Notes: generated from the letters alone by a model not told the origin. A stretch of 41,527 nt of DNA from Massilia sp. UBA2604 (GCA_002339265.1 DDKG01000298.1:7271-48797); one strand, 5' to 3'; counted from the stretch's first letter, positions 1-9,044 are shown. Made by a program: numbers and translations.

Positions 1-348
1 GGCATCAAGGCAGCGATCTCGTCGATCTCGCCAGACAAGGTGCACGCAGGCATCGACAAGGCAGCGCAAGCCGCCCAGCCTGTCGTCGACAACCTGGCTT
101 CGCGCGCGCACGCCGGCGTCGACAAGGTCACCGGTCTGCTGAGCTCGGCTCAAGAGAAACTGGGTGGCAGCTCGACCCAGATGAGCGAGAAATGCTCGGA
201 GCTGTCGGCCCAGGGCAAGGAATACGTCAAGAACAACCCGGGCAGCGCACTGCTGGCCGCGGTGGGCGTCGGCTTCATCCTGGCCAAGCTGCTGGGTGGC
301 TCGAGCGACCGTCACGAGTATCGCAACTACCGCGATTACCGCGACTGA
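1..348 (+). CDS. DUF883 (ElaB/YqjD-like) membrane-anchored protein, 5'-truncated by window edge
   Basis: The reading frame is open from base 1, so the start lies upstream and 115 residues are visible. The GTG at 40 is only an internal codon. The N-terminal part is a soluble amphipathic helix containing two copies of a short repeat (HAGIDK, HAGVDK). The end has the family hallmark: a VKNNPGSALL stretch leading into a single hydrophobic helix (LLAAVGVGFILAKLLGG), followed by a charged, tyrosine- and arginine-rich tail (YRNYRDYRD). ElaB/YqjD relatives sit in the inner membrane by this C-terminal helix, and some associate with stationary-phase ribosomes. That role is known for the enterobacterial proteins and is only inferred here. 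A strong terminator follows at 392-425, so this is the last gene of its transcript. Confidence 0.8.
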   Translation, partial: GIKAAISSISPDKVHAGIDKAAQAAQPVVDNLASRAHAGVDKVTGLLSSAQEKLGGSSTQMSEKCSELSAQGKEYVKNNPGSALLAAVGVGFILAKLLGGSSDRHEYRNYRDYRD

Positions 349-391
349 TCTTGCTGCAAGGATGTGCGCCGCCTGGCGCACTTCCCCGGTG

Positions 392-425
392 GCCCGTTCC
401 GGCTTTCGCTGGACGGGCTTTTTTT
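392..425 (+). terminator. Rho-independent terminator
   Basis: GCCCGTTCC at 392-400 pairs with GGACGGGC at 411-418, with one bulged T and a ten-base loop. It is followed at once by seven T residues (419-425). It lies 44 bases after the stop of the DUF883 gene and separates it from the LTA-synthase-like gene. Confidence 0.85.
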
Positions 426-452
426 CGTCCTCGGCTTTCCAATACGGCTGGT

Positions 453-470
453 TTAACGCTTCCTTAACGC
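453..470 (+). promoter_or_regulatory. Tandem TTAACGC direct repeat, candidate OmpR/PmrA-type operator
   Basis: TTAACGC occurs at 453-459 and again at 464-470, exactly 11 bases apart, so both fall on one face of the helix. The extended pattern is TTTAAC-N5-CTTAAC, close to the PmrA/QseB box (YTTAAK-N5-YTTAAK). OmpR/PhoB-type regulators bind such 11-base direct repeats as tandem dimers. It lies 24-41 bases upstream of the first ATG of the LTA-synthase-like gene. Which regulator binds is inference; the nearest candidate is the one encoded at 3743-4459. Confidence 0.5.
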
Positions 471-493
471 CCGACTAACATCTCGATGACGGC

Positions 494-2533
494 ATGCAAC
501 CTAGCATGCATAGCATGAACATCGAGAAACTTCATCTGCCTGAAGGCATCAATGGTGCTCCGGCAATAGAGCGGCGTCGCAGCGCCGGATTCGCGCGCAT
601 CACTGCATGGGCCGGTCCCTTTGCTCCCCTGGTCCAGCTGCTGTGCATCGGGCTGCTTCTGCTGACGGCTTTTCGCATCGCACTGATCGCCTGGCAATGG
701 CCGCGCGTGGCGGCGACCGGCATCGTGCCCGAGATCCTGGTCCAGGGCGTGCGCGCCGACCTGATCCTGCTCGGCTACTTCATCGCCATCCCTCTGCTGT
801 TGGCGCCGCTGCTGGCGCATGCCCGCAGCGCCCGCCTGTGGTGCCGCGCCAGCGTCATCTGGACCGGCGCCGCCCTGATCTTCATCGTGTTCATGGAAGT
901 GGCCTCGCCACAATTCATCATGCAATACGATGCGCGGCCAAACCGCCTGTTCATCGAATACCTGGGTTATCCGCAAGAAGTGTTCTCGACCTTGTGGCAT
1001 GGCTTTCGCACCGCGCTGCTGCTGGGCTGTGCGCTCACCGTCGTGCTCGGCATTGCCCTGGTCCGCCTGTTGAAGCGCACGGCCGCCGGCATGACGATGT
1101 GGCCGAGCCGCAAGCTGCTGCTGGTCTGGCCCCTGCTGGTGCTGCTGGTGTTCGTGCAGATCCGCTCCACCACCGGCCACCGTCCGGCCAATCCCGCCAT
1201 GTTCGCCATCACCGGCGATGCGATGGTCAATTCCCTCGTCATCAATTCGGCCTGGTCGGTGCTCGATGCGATCCGCTCGATGGGCAACGAGGCCAAGTCG
1301 TCCGAGATCTATGGCGACTTCCCACGCGAGCAGGTGTTTGCCGAGGTCAAGGCCGTTCCCTGGCTGCGCGACTACCGCTTCCCGAATCCGGAATTGCCGA
1401 CCCTCCATTACCAGCAGGCGGCGATCCAGCGTAGCAAACCGTTCAATCTCGTGATCGTGCTGCAGGAAAGCCTGGGCGCTACCTTCGTCAAGTCGCTGGG
1501 CGGCTTGCCGGTGACGCCGGAACTGGAAAAGCTCAAGGACGAGGGCTGGTGGTTCGAGCAGCTGTATGCCACCGGCACCCGCTCGGTGCGCGGCATCGAG
1601 GCGGTGGTGGCCGGCTATGCGCCGACGCCGGCGCGCAGCACGGTGAAACTGTCTCTGTCGCAGAACAATTTTTATACGCTGGCCGACGGGCTGGGCCGCC
1701 AGGGCTATCACACCGAGTTCGTCTACGGCGGCGAGGCGCACTTCGACAATATGCGCAGCTTCTTCACCGGCAATGGTTTCCAGAAAATTGTCGACATCGG
1801 CGACATGAAGCCGGCCTTCGTGGGCAGCTGGGGCGCCTCGGACGAAGACCTGTTCGACAAGTCGCTCGAGCGCCTAAAAAAACTGCACGAGGCCGACAAG
1901 CCGTTCTTCAGCCTGATCTTCACCTCCTCGAATCACGAGCCGTTCGAATTCCCGGACGGGAAGATCGACCTGCACGACCCCGACAAGCAGACCGTCAACA
2001 ATGCGGTCAAATATGCCGACTACGCGCTGGGCAAGTTCATCCGCGAAGCGAAGCAGCAAGCCTACTGGAAGGACACCGTGTTCCTGATCGTGGCCGATCA
2101 CGACAACCGCGTCTACGGCGACAGCCTGGTGCCGATCAAGAAATTCCACATTCCGGGCCTGATCCTCGGCGCGGACATCGAACCGAAGCGCATCGCCACC
2201 ATCGCCAGCCAGGTCGACCTGGGCCCCACCTTGCTGTCGCTGCTGGGCGTGTCGAGCACGCACCCGATGATCGGGCGCGATTTCGTGAAGGACGCGACGA
2301 CGCCGGGCCGCGCGCTGATCCAGTTCAATGATTATTTCGCCTACCTGGAAGGATCGCACGCGACCGTGCTGCGCCCGGGCCAGGCGCCGCTCGCCGCGCG
2401 CTACGACGCCGCCAGCGGCAGCTTCGATCCCGGCAGCGGCGCGCCGGCGCGTGATGAGGTCGAGCGGGCGATGGCGCACGTGATGCTGCCGTCGCTGCTG
2501 TACCGCGAGCAGCGCTACCGCGTACCCGACTAG
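494..2533 (+). CDS. LTA synthase / MdoB-like sulfatase-fold membrane transferase
   Basis: A 679-residue inner-membrane protein with about five N-terminal transmembrane helices (roughly residues 45-70, 85-110, 115-135, 165-190, 205-225) and a periplasmic alkaline-phosphatase-fold domain from about residue 315. The active-site threonine is T362 in GTRSVRG. D535 and H536 in VADHDNRVYG are the expected metal ligands, and FTSSNHEPF is the conserved NHEP block. Family members transfer phosphoglycerol (LtaS, OpgB) or phosphoethanolamine from phospholipid to an envelope glycan or lipid. In a Gram-negative cell, osmoregulated periplasmic glucans or lipid A are the likely acceptors, but the sequence does not settle this. 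Three in-frame ATGs (494, 506, 515) lack a clear Shine-Dalgarno, so the start is uncertain by seven codons. The gene ends tail-to-tail with the kinase gene, overlapping by four bases. Confidence 0.85.
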   Translation: MQPSMHSMNIEKLHLPEGINGAPAIERRRSAGFARITAWAGPFAPLVQLLCIGLLLLTAFRIALIAWQWPRVAATGIVPEILVQGVRADLILLGYFIAIPLLLAPLLAHARSARLWCRASVIWTGAALIFIVFMEVASPQFIMQYDARPNRLFIEYLGYPQEVFSTLWHGFRTALLLGCALTVVLGIALVRLLKRTAAGMTMWPSRKLLLVWPLLVLLVFVQIRSTTGHRPANPAMFAITGDAMVNSLVINSAWSVLDAIRSMGNEAKSSEIYGDFPREQVFAEVKAVPWLRDYRFPNPELPTLHYQQAAIQRSKPFNLVIVLQESLGATFVKSLGGLPVTPELEKLKDEGWWFEQLYATGTRSVRGIEAVVAGYAPTPARSTVKLSLSQNNFYTLADGLGRQGYHTEFVYGGEAHFDNMRSFFTGNGFQKIVDIGDMKPAFVGSWGASDEDLFDKSLERLKKLHEADKPFFSLIFTSSNHEPFEFPDGKIDLHDPDKQTVNNAVKYADYALGKFIREAKQQAYWKDTVFLIVADHDNRVYGDSLVPIKKFHIPGLILGADIEPKRIATIASQVDLGPTLLSLLGVSSTHPMIGRDFVKDATTPGRALIQFNDYFAYLEGSHATVLRPGQAPLAARYDAASGSFDPGSGAPARDEVERAMAHVMLPSLLYREQRYRVPD

Positions 2534-3756
2534 CCGGGGAAGATGATGCTGAAGCGGCTGCCGCCATCCGGGCCGCGTTCATAGGTCAGAGTAGCGCCGA
2601 GGTATTCGCAGATGCGGGTCACCAGCGACAGGCCCAGGCCGGTGCCGGCCGAACCGCTGGACGGCGCCGCGCGCTCGGCCTGGCCCAGCACCTGGCGCAC
2701 CGCATCCGGCAGGCCGGGACCGGTATCCTCGACGACGACCCGGTTGGGCGCGAGCGAGACGGTGACCGCGCCGCTCTCGGTGTACTGGCAGGCATTGCGC
2801 ACCAGGTTGCCGATGATCGAGGTACACAGCTCGCTCGGCGCGCGCACCACGACCTCGGCCTCGCCCACGCAGCGCAGCACGACCGGCTTGCCGGCCACCA
2901 TGGCCTGGTGGCGTTCGGTCTCGCGGCGCGCGATGGCGCTCACCGATACCGGCCCCACTTCGCCGATGCCCGGCGCGCGCGCCAGCAACAGCAGCACGGT
3001 GACGCATTCGGTGGCCTCCTGCGCCGCGCGGTAGATGCGCGCCGCCGGGCCGCGCAGCGCGGCGTTCGACGCGTCTTCCATCAGGATCTCGGCCGCGCCC
3101 ATGATCACGGTGAGCGGCGTGCGCAGCTCGTGGCTGACGTCGCCGGTGAAGAAGCGCTCGCGGTCGAGGAAGGCGCGCAGCTCGGAGGTGCGGGTGTCGA
3201 GCGCGCGCGCCAGCACGCCCAGCTCATCGCGGCGGCTGGCGTGCGGCAGCGGCGCGGCGCCTTCGGTCACCGCGTCGGCCAGCTCGCGCATCGGAATCAC
3301 GATGCGGCGCCCGACGTAGCCGCCCAGGCTCGCGGCCAGCAGGGCGAAGACCACGAAGAAGCCGCCGAACATCGAGTACACGACCAGCTCGACCTGCTCG
3401 TAGTCGCTCTCGTAATCGACCACCACATAAGGCTGCCCGGCGCTGCTGCCGGCCAGCACCTGCAAGCCCTTGCCATCGAGTTCGACGTCGGAAATGCCCG
3501 GCGCCAGCCCGCGCAGGCGCGGCGGGATCTCGTCGCTCAGGTGGAAGCGCACGCCGGCCGGCAGGTCGGTCTCCAGACCCGCCGCACGGCGCGGCAAGGC
3601 CCAGGTGGCGACGTCGGACAGGCGGTTGTCGACCAGGTGCACCTCGATGCCTTCGACCGCCAGCGCCGCCAGCATGGCGACGAGCAGCGACAGCACCACG
3701 CCGAACAGAACGAAGGCGGCGGTGATGCCGCGCTTGAGCGAATCAGTCCGCAGCAT
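2530..3756 (-). CDS. Sensor histidine kinase of the RND-pump operon
   Basis: A 408-residue two-helix sensor kinase. The first transmembrane helix is at about residues 10-35, then comes a periplasmic sensor segment of about 90 residues, a second helix at about 128-150, a HAMP-like linker, and HisKA with the phospho-acceptor H209 in DVSHELRTPL. The ATPase domain has the N box (NLVRNACQY), G1 (DTGPGLPD) and G2 (GTGLGLSLV). The frame is open further upstream, but the ATG at 3756 is the sensible start: it precedes the first membrane helix and overlaps the end of the regulator gene by 14 bases, suggesting translational coupling. It probably phosphorylates the regulator encoded just upstream and so controls the pump genes. 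The signal is unknown. Confidence 0.85.
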   Translation of the reverse strand: MLRTDSLKRGITAAFVLFGVVLSLLVAMLAALAVEGIEVHLVDNRLSDVATWALPRRAAGLETDLPAGVRFHLSDEIPPRLRGLAPGISDVELDGKGLQVLAGSSAGQPYVVVDYESDYEQVELVVYSMFGGFFVVFALLAASLGGYVGRRIVIPMRELADAVTEGAAPLPHASRRDELGVLARALDTRTSELRAFLDRERFFTGDVSHELRTPLTVIMGAAEILMEDASNAALRGPAARIYRAAQEATECVTVLLLLARAPGIGEVGPVSVSAIARRETERHQAMVAGKPVVLRCVGEAEVVVRAPSELCTSIIGNLVRNACQYTESGAVTVSLAPNRVVVEDTGPGLPDAVRQVLGQAERAAPSSGSAGTGLGLSLVTRICEYLGATLTYERGPDGGSRFSIIFPG

Positions 3757-4459
3757 TGGCGGGGGAGGCGGCAGCGGCGGCGTCGGGCAGCGCGATGCGG
3801 TAGCCGACGCCGGCCACGGTATGCAGCATGGGCTGGCCGAACGGCTTGTCGAGCGCCTGGCGCAGCGCATGGATGTGCGTGCGCAGGGCGTCGCTCTCGG
3901 GCCGGTCCTCGCCCCACAGCGCCTGTTCGAGCGTCTCGCGGGTGACGATGCGTGGAGCGGCGCCCAGGAGGCAGCGCAGCAGGACGTAGCCGGTCTTGGT
4001 CAGCGTGATGCGCACGCCGTCGCGCGCGGCTTCCTGCAGGTCGGGATCGAACACGATGCCGCCGAAGCGCAGTTCGCTGCCCACGGCGTGGCGGCCTTCG
4101 GCGCGGCGCACCAGCGCGCGCAGGCGCATGTCGAGTTCGGCCATCGAGAACGGCTTGACCAGGTAGTCGTCGGCGCCGGCGTCGAAGCCGGCGGCCTTGT
4201 CCGCCAGGCTGTCGCGCGCGGTCAGCATCAGCACCGGCGTCGCCAGGCGCAGTTCGGTGCGCAGCTTCTGGCACAACTCCACGCCGTTCAGGCCGGGCAG
4301 CATGACGTCGAGCACGATGACGTCATGGCCGTGCTCGGAGGCCAGCGCCAGCCCGGCGTAGCCGGTGCGGGCCGAATCGACCGTATAGCCCTTCGGCTCC
4401 AGGAAGCCGTACAGGTTGGCCAGGATATCGGGATTGTCTTCGACGACGAGGATACGCAT
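3743..4459 (-). CDS. OmpR/PhoB-family response regulator
   Basis: A 238-residue protein with an N-terminal receiver (MRILVVEDNPDIL, acidic pocket E7/D8, phospho-acceptor D51 in VIVLDVMLPG, switch T in LMLTARD, K in LVKPFS). It is followed by a winged-helix DNA-binding domain (about residues 130-230, ending in HTVAGVGYRI). ATG 4459 begins directly at the receiver and lies 13 bases after the RND stop codon. The gene is third in a fusion protein-pump-regulator-kinase unit, an order typical of pumps that carry their own control circuit. It probably activates the operon and perhaps the neighbouring LTA-synthase-like gene, whose upstream region has an OmpR-type repeat. Confidence 0.88.
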   Translation of the reverse strand: MRILVVEDNPDILANLYGFLEPKGYTVDSARTGYAGLALASEHGHDVIVLDVMLPGLNGVELCQKLRTELRLATPVLMLTARDSLADKAAGFDAGADDYLVKPFSMAELDMRLRALVRRAEGRHAVGSELRFGGIVFDPDLQEAARDGVRITLTKTGYVLLRCLLGAAPRIVTRETLEQALWGEDRPESDALRTHIHALRQALDKPFGQPMLHTVAGVGYRIALPDAAAAASPANAAD

Positions 4460-4472
4460 GGCCGTATTGTAG

Positions 4473-7400
4473 TCAAGAAGGGCTGGGCTCTTCGGTTTTC
4501 CTTGGGGCCGGGGTTTGTCCTGGCTGGCGCCGCAGCCGTCGTCCATGGCGCTTGAGCCAGTGCTCCAGGTCGTCGATATACGTGTACACGGCCGGCACCA
4601 CCAGCAGACTCAACAGGGTCGAGGTGATCAGGCCGCCGATCACGGCCACCGCCATCGGCGAGCGGAAGCTCGGGTCGCCCGAGAAGCCCAGGGCCAACGG
4701 CAGCATGCCGGCGCCCATGGCGATGGTGGTCATCACGATCGGGCGGCTCCGTTTGTGGCAGGCGTCGACCAGAGCGTCGAAGCGGTTCATGCCGGCCTCG
4801 CGCGCCAGGATCGCATAGTCGACCAGCAGGATCGAGTTCTTGGTCACGATCCCCATCAGCATGATCAGGCCGATCATGGTCGGCATCGACAGCGCATTGC
4901 TGGTCAGCAGAAGGGCGACGAAGGCCCCGCCGATCGACAGCGGCAGCGCCGCCAGGATCGTCACCGGCTGCATGAAGTCCGAGAACAGCAGCACCAGCAC
5001 GCCATAGATGCACAGCACGCCGATCAGCATCGCCACGCCGAAGCTGTTGAACAGCGCTTGCATCTCTTGCGCGTCGCCCAGTTCCGCGATCGTCACCGAC
5101 GACGGCAGCGACTGGAACACCGGCAGCGCGCGCGCCTCGGCATTGACTTCGCCCAGCGCGCGGCCGGACAGCTCGACGTCGAGCGTCACGTTGCGGCTGC
5201 GGTTAAGGCGGTCGATCTGGGCCGGGCCGCTTTCCATCGTGATGTCGGCCACCGTCGACAGCAGCACCGGGCCGTTCGCGCCCGGCACCGTCAGGCGGCC
5301 GATGGCGTCGAGGTCGGCGCGCACCGCGTCCGGCAGCTTGACCCGGATCGGCACCTGGCGCTCGTCCAGGTTCATCTTGGCCAGCGACTGTTCATAATCG
5401 CCTGCGGTGGCCACGCGCACCGTCTCGCCGATCGACGCCGCCGTCACGCCCAGGTCGGCCGCGCGCGCGAAGTCGGGCCGCACGATGATCTCGGGCCGCA
5501 CCAGCGAGGCGCTGGAACTGACGTTGCCGATGCCGGACAAGGCGCGCAGCTCGCGCTCGGCCTGGCGCGCGGCGGCGGTGAGCGCCTGGGCGTCGTCGCT
5601 GCGCAGCACCAGCTGCATCTTGGTGCCGGCGTCCGGGATGCCGACCGTGAAGCGGGCGCCGGGGATGTCCACCAGCGCTTGCCGGATCTGGTTCTCGATC
5701 ACGCCCAGCTTGACGTCGCGGTCGCTGCGATGCACGGTGGCGATGGTCAGCACGGCGCGCCGCGCTTCGGCCGCCGCGCCGGGCGAGAAGGCGTCGCCGC
5801 TGGAGCCGCCGCCGATCGAGCTGAATACGCTCTTGACGCCGGCCACGTTCATGACCTGGCGGCGCACCTGCTCGGCCACCGCATGGGTCTGGGCCAGGGT
5901 GGCGCCTGGCGGCAGCTCGACGTTGACCTGGGTCTGCGAGCGGTCGGCCGGCGGCATGAAGCCGGTCGGCAGCAGCGGCACCAGGGCCAGCGAGCCGACG
6001 AAGAAAAGGGCCGCGCCGAGCATCGTCAGGCCGCGCCGGCGCAGGCACCACTGCATCACGGTGAGATAGCGGCGCATCAGCGGGCCGTCCTGCGGCGCCT
6101 GCGGATTGCCCTGGACGTCGAGGTGGACATGCTTGGGCGCTTTCATCAGGTAGGCGCACATCATCGGCGTCAGCAGGCGCGCCACCAGCAGCGACGCCAG
6201 GATGGCCAGCACCGCGGTCCAGCCGAACTGCTTGAAGAATTTGCCGGGGATGCCGCCCATGAAGGCGGTCGGCAGGAACACGGCCACCAGGGCGAAGGTA
6301 GTGGCGATCACCGCCATCCCGATCTCGTCGGCCGCCTCCAGCGCGGCCTGCATCGGCGTCTTGCCCATGTGGAGGTGACGCGAGATGTTCTCGATCTCGA
6401 CGATCGCATCGTCGACCAGCACGCCGACCACCAGGGCCAGCGACAGCAGGGTGACCATGTTCAGCGTGTAGCCGAACAGGTACTGCCCCAGGAAGGCCGG
6501 GATCACCGACAGCGGCAGGGCGGCGGCGGCGATCAGGGTTGCGCGCCAGTCGCGCAGGAACCACCACACCACCAGCACCGCCAGCAGCGCGCCTTCGTAC
6601 AGCATGTGCATCGAGGCGTCGAAGTTTTCTTCGACCGAATACGAGTTGTCGATCACTTCCTTGATGACCAGCTTGGGGTTCTCGCTCCCCAGCTGCTCCA
6701 TGGCGGCGCGGGCGCCGGTGGCGACGTCGATCTCGCCGGCGCCGCGGGTGCGGAACACCTCGAAGGCGACCACCTTGCGGCCATCCTGCTCGGCCAGCGC
6801 GCGCTGCTCTTCGACCGTGTCGACCACATTGGCCACCTGGTCGAGGCGCACATGGCGCCCGTCCGGCAGCGGGATGTCCATCGCCGCCAGCTGCTGCGCG
6901 GTCTGCACGGTGGCCAGGGTGCGCACCGACTGCTCGACGCCGGCCACGTCGCCGCGTCCGCCCGGCGCCTCGCGCTGCACATTGCGCAGCTGGCGCGAGA
7001 CGTCCAGCGCCGACACGCGCAGCGCCGCCATGCGCTGGTCGTCGAGTTCGACCCGCACTTCGCGCGTGACGCCGCCCACGCGCTTGACGGCGCCCAGGCC
7101 GGGCACGCTCAACAGGCGCTTGGAGACGTCGTTGTCGACGAACCAGCTCAGGTCCTGGTCGTCAAGGCCGGAACCTTCGCTGGCGGCAACCGTGAAAGTC
7201 GAGACCACGCGGCCGGCGGTGGCGGTCTTGGTGACCGTCGGGTCGCGCATCTCGGCCGGCATGTCGGCGCGCACGCGCGAGACCGCGTCGCGCACGTCGT
7301 TGACGGCGTCGGCCGGATCGCGCTCGAGGATGAATTCGACCGTGATGGTGGCCACGCCGTCCAGCACGCGGGTATAGATGTTCTTGATGCCTTGCAGGGT

Positions 7401-7616
7401 GGCGATCGAGTCTTCCATCTTGCGCGCGACCTCGGTCTCGAGCTGGGCCGGGGCGGCGCCGTCGAGGGTCGCGGTGACGGTCACGATCGGCAGCTCGATG
7501 TCCGGGAAGTCCTGCACCTTGCTGGCGTTGAAGGCCAGCAGCCCCGCCACGGTGAGCAGGGCGAACAGCATGATCGCCGGGATCGGGTTGCGGATCGAGA
7601 GGGCGGAGAAATTCAT
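4473..7616 (-). CDS. RND-family efflux transporter (inner-membrane pump)
   Basis: A 1047-residue proton-driven exporter, the usual length for an AcrB/MdtB-type (HAE-1) pump. It opens with the cytoplasmic end of TM1 (SIRNPIPAIMLFALLTVAG), and the periplasmic porter domain follows with QDFPDIELPIV. The TM4 relay motif is GVLVDDAIVEIEN with the aspartate pair D402/D403. A second, duplicated half has its own twelve-helix-type ending (VTKNSILLVDYAILA). The C-terminal tail is long and basic/proline-rich. ATG 7616 matches the family N-terminus; frames opening further upstream lack family resemblance. It starts ten bases after the fusion-protein gene. No outer-membrane channel gene is nearby, so a TolC-type channel from elsewhere is presumably used. 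Substrate is unknown. Confidence 0.92.
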   Translation of the reverse strand: MNFSALSIRNPIPAIMLFALLTVAGLLAFNASKVQDFPDIELPIVTVTATLDGAAPAQLETEVARKMEDSIATLQGIKNIYTRVLDGVATITVEFILERDPADAVNDVRDAVSRVRADMPAEMRDPTVTKTATAGRVVSTFTVAASEGSGLDDQDLSWFVDNDVSKRLLSVPGLGAVKRVGGVTREVRVELDDQRMAALRVSALDVSRQLRNVQREAPGGRGDVAGVEQSVRTLATVQTAQQLAAMDIPLPDGRHVRLDQVANVVDTVEEQRALAEQDGRKVVAFEVFRTRGAGEIDVATGARAAMEQLGSENPKLVIKEVIDNSYSVEENFDASMHMLYEGALLAVLVVWWFLRDWRATLIAAAALPLSVIPAFLGQYLFGYTLNMVTLLSLALVVGVLVDDAIVEIENISRHLHMGKTPMQAALEAADEIGMAVIATTFALVAVFLPTAFMGGIPGKFFKQFGWTAVLAILASLLVARLLTPMMCAYLMKAPKHVHLDVQGNPQAPQDGPLMRRYLTVMQWCLRRRGLTMLGAALFFVGSLALVPLLPTGFMPPADRSQTQVNVELPPGATLAQTHAVAEQVRRQVMNVAGVKSVFSSIGGGSSGDAFSPGAAAEARRAVLTIATVHRSDRDVKLGVIENQIRQALVDIPGARFTVGIPDAGTKMQLVLRSDDAQALTAAARQAERELRALSGIGNVSSSASLVRPEIIVRPDFARAADLGVTAASIGETVRVATAGDYEQSLAKMNLDERQVPIRVKLPDAVRADLDAIGRLTVPGANGPVLLSTVADITMESGPAQIDRLNRSRNVTLDVELSGRALGEVNAEARALPVFQSLPSSVTIAELGDAQEMQALFNSFGVAMLIGVLCIYGVLVLLFSDFMQPVTILAALPLSIGGAFVALLLTSNALSMPTMIGLIMLMGIVTKNSILLVDYAILAREAGMNRFDALVDACHKRSRPIVMTTIAMGAGMLPLALGFSGDPSFRSPMAVAVIGGLITSTLLSLLVVPAVYTYIDDLEHWLKRHGRRLRRQPGQTPAPRKTEEPSPS

Positions 7617-7626
7617 CGTGTCGTCC

Positions 7627-8769
7627 TCAGCGCGCGGCCGCCGGCGCCGGAGCTGGCTTAACCGCGATGTTGCGCACCAGATCGCCGTCATTGAGGAAGC
7701 CGGCGCCCTGGATCACGATCGGCGTGTCGGCGTTCAGGCCGCTCACTACCTCGACCCGCTCGCCCAGGCGGCGCCCGAGGTTCACCTTCACCTGGCTCAC
7801 GCGGCTGTCCGGATTCAGCCGGAACACATAGCTGAAGCCGTCGCGCACGGCGACCGCCTGCTGCGGCACGGTCAGCGCGTTCGAGGCGCCCAGTTCGAAT
7901 CGGCCGCTGGCGAACATGCCGGCCTTCAGGGGCATGTCGCTGGACAGGGACGGCGGCAGGTCGACGTAGACCAGGGCGATGCGGGTCTGCGGATCGACCG
8001 ACGGCGCCACGGTGCGCACCTTGCCGGCGATCTCCGCCCCGCTGGCGGCGCGCACAACCGCTTTGGCGCCCGGCTTGATGCGGCCCAGGTCTTGCGCCAC
8101 GATTTCGGCGCGCCATTCGAGGCGGCCCTGGCGGATCATGCGGAACAGTTCCGTGCCGACGCCGACCACGGCGCCGACGGTGGCGCTGCGCGCCGAGATC
8201 ACGCCGCTGTCGGGCGCGACCACCTGCGTGTACTTCAGGCGCAGCTGCTGCTGGGTGAGGGTGGCCTGGGCCGATTTGACGCGCGCGGCGGCGGTCATTT
8301 CGCCGGTGACGTACTGGGTGACCTGCTGCGCGCTCAGCGCGCCGGAGCTTTCCAGCGAGCGGGCGCGGTCGGCGTTCGACTTCGCCTCTTGCGCGTTGGC
8401 CCGGGCTTCGAGCAGCGCGGCGCGCGCGCCTTCGATCTCGGCGCGCACCGTCTCGTCGGCGAACACTGCCAGCACCTGCCCCTTCTTGACCACGTCGCCG
8501 ACGTTGACCCGCACCTCGGCCAGGCGCAGGCCGTTCGATTCGCTGCCGATCACCGCTTCCTGCCAGGCGGCGATGCTGCCGTTGGCGGTGAGGTTGATCG
8601 GCAGGCTGGTGGTGGCGGGGCGGGCGGTGGTAACGCTCAGGGCCGGGCGCGGCGGCGTTTTTTCATCCTTGGCGGTGGCGCGGTTGGCCGTGGCCAGTGC
8701 AGCGGTGGCGCACAGGGCGGCGACGCCCAGGGCAATGACGAGCGTACGCGGAGCGCGAATTTGTATCAT
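7627..8769 (-). CDS. RND efflux membrane-fusion (periplasmic adaptor) protein
   Basis: A 380-residue HlyD/AcrA-type adaptor. It has an N-terminal signal/anchor (residues 1-28, hydrophobic ALGVAALCATAALATA), a biotinyl-lipoyl-like half (RVNVGDVVKKGQVLAVFAD), a coiled-coil hairpin (about residues 105-165) rich in Ala, Glu and Arg, the second lipoyl half (VVAPDSGVISARSATVGAVV), then beta-barrel and membrane-proximal domains. There is no lipobox cysteine, so it is probably held by an uncleaved helix. It is first in the operon with the pump and the two-component pair. A TATAGC -10-like element at 8792-8787 on the minus strand, about 18 bases upstream of ATG 8769, is a weak promoter candidate. Confidence 0.9.
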   Translation of the reverse strand: MIQIRAPRTLVIALGVAALCATAALATANRATAKDEKTPPRPALSVTTARPATTSLPINLTANGSIAAWQEAVIGSESNGLRLAEVRVNVGDVVKKGQVLAVFADETVRAEIEGARAALLEARANAQEAKSNADRARSLESSGALSAQQVTQYVTGEMTAAARVKSAQATLTQQQLRLKYTQVVAPDSGVISARSATVGAVVGVGTELFRMIRQGRLEWRAEIVAQDLGRIKPGAKAVVRAASGAEIAGKVRTVAPSVDPQTRIALVYVDLPPSLSSDMPLKAGMFASGRFELGASNALTVPQQAVAVRDGFSYVFRLNPDSRVSQVKVNLGRRLGERVEVVSGLNADTPIVIQGAGFLNDGDLVRNIAVKPAPAPAAAR

Positions 8770-9009
8770 GGTCTCTATGTCTTTTGGCTATAGCAAAGAA
8801 GTGTAGCAAAAGCGATACGGCGCGCAGGGGCGCACGCGTCTGGTCCATCAGACGCAATAGTGATTGCGCAAACAGATTCTGGCCAAAAATATGGCCGAAA
8901 GAGAGGGAATGTGGTGGATTGGGATTTGGCGCACTGCCGCAAACTGAGCCGCAGGCCGGTGAACTTAGAGGGCTTCCTCTATTGAAACAACTACAGTACT
9001 TCTACCGTA

Positions 9010-9038
9010 TTGCACTGCACAATAAAAGAGACTATATT
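9010..9038 (+). promoter_or_regulatory. Sigma-70 promoter of predicted small RNA
   Basis: TTGCAC (9010-9015) and TATATT (9033-9038) are separated by exactly 17 bases, a near-consensus sigma-70 promoter in an AT-rich island. The -35 region overlaps TTGCACTGCACAA, an imperfect palindrome around TGCA-N-TGCA that could bind a regulator. Start of transcription is expected near 9045. Confidence 0.65.
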
Positions 9039-9044
9039 GGAACC

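Noticed and set aside
4515..7661. A 1048-codon plus-strand open frame
   Set aside because: Antisense to the RND pump gene, His/Arg/Gln-rich, no recognisable domain.
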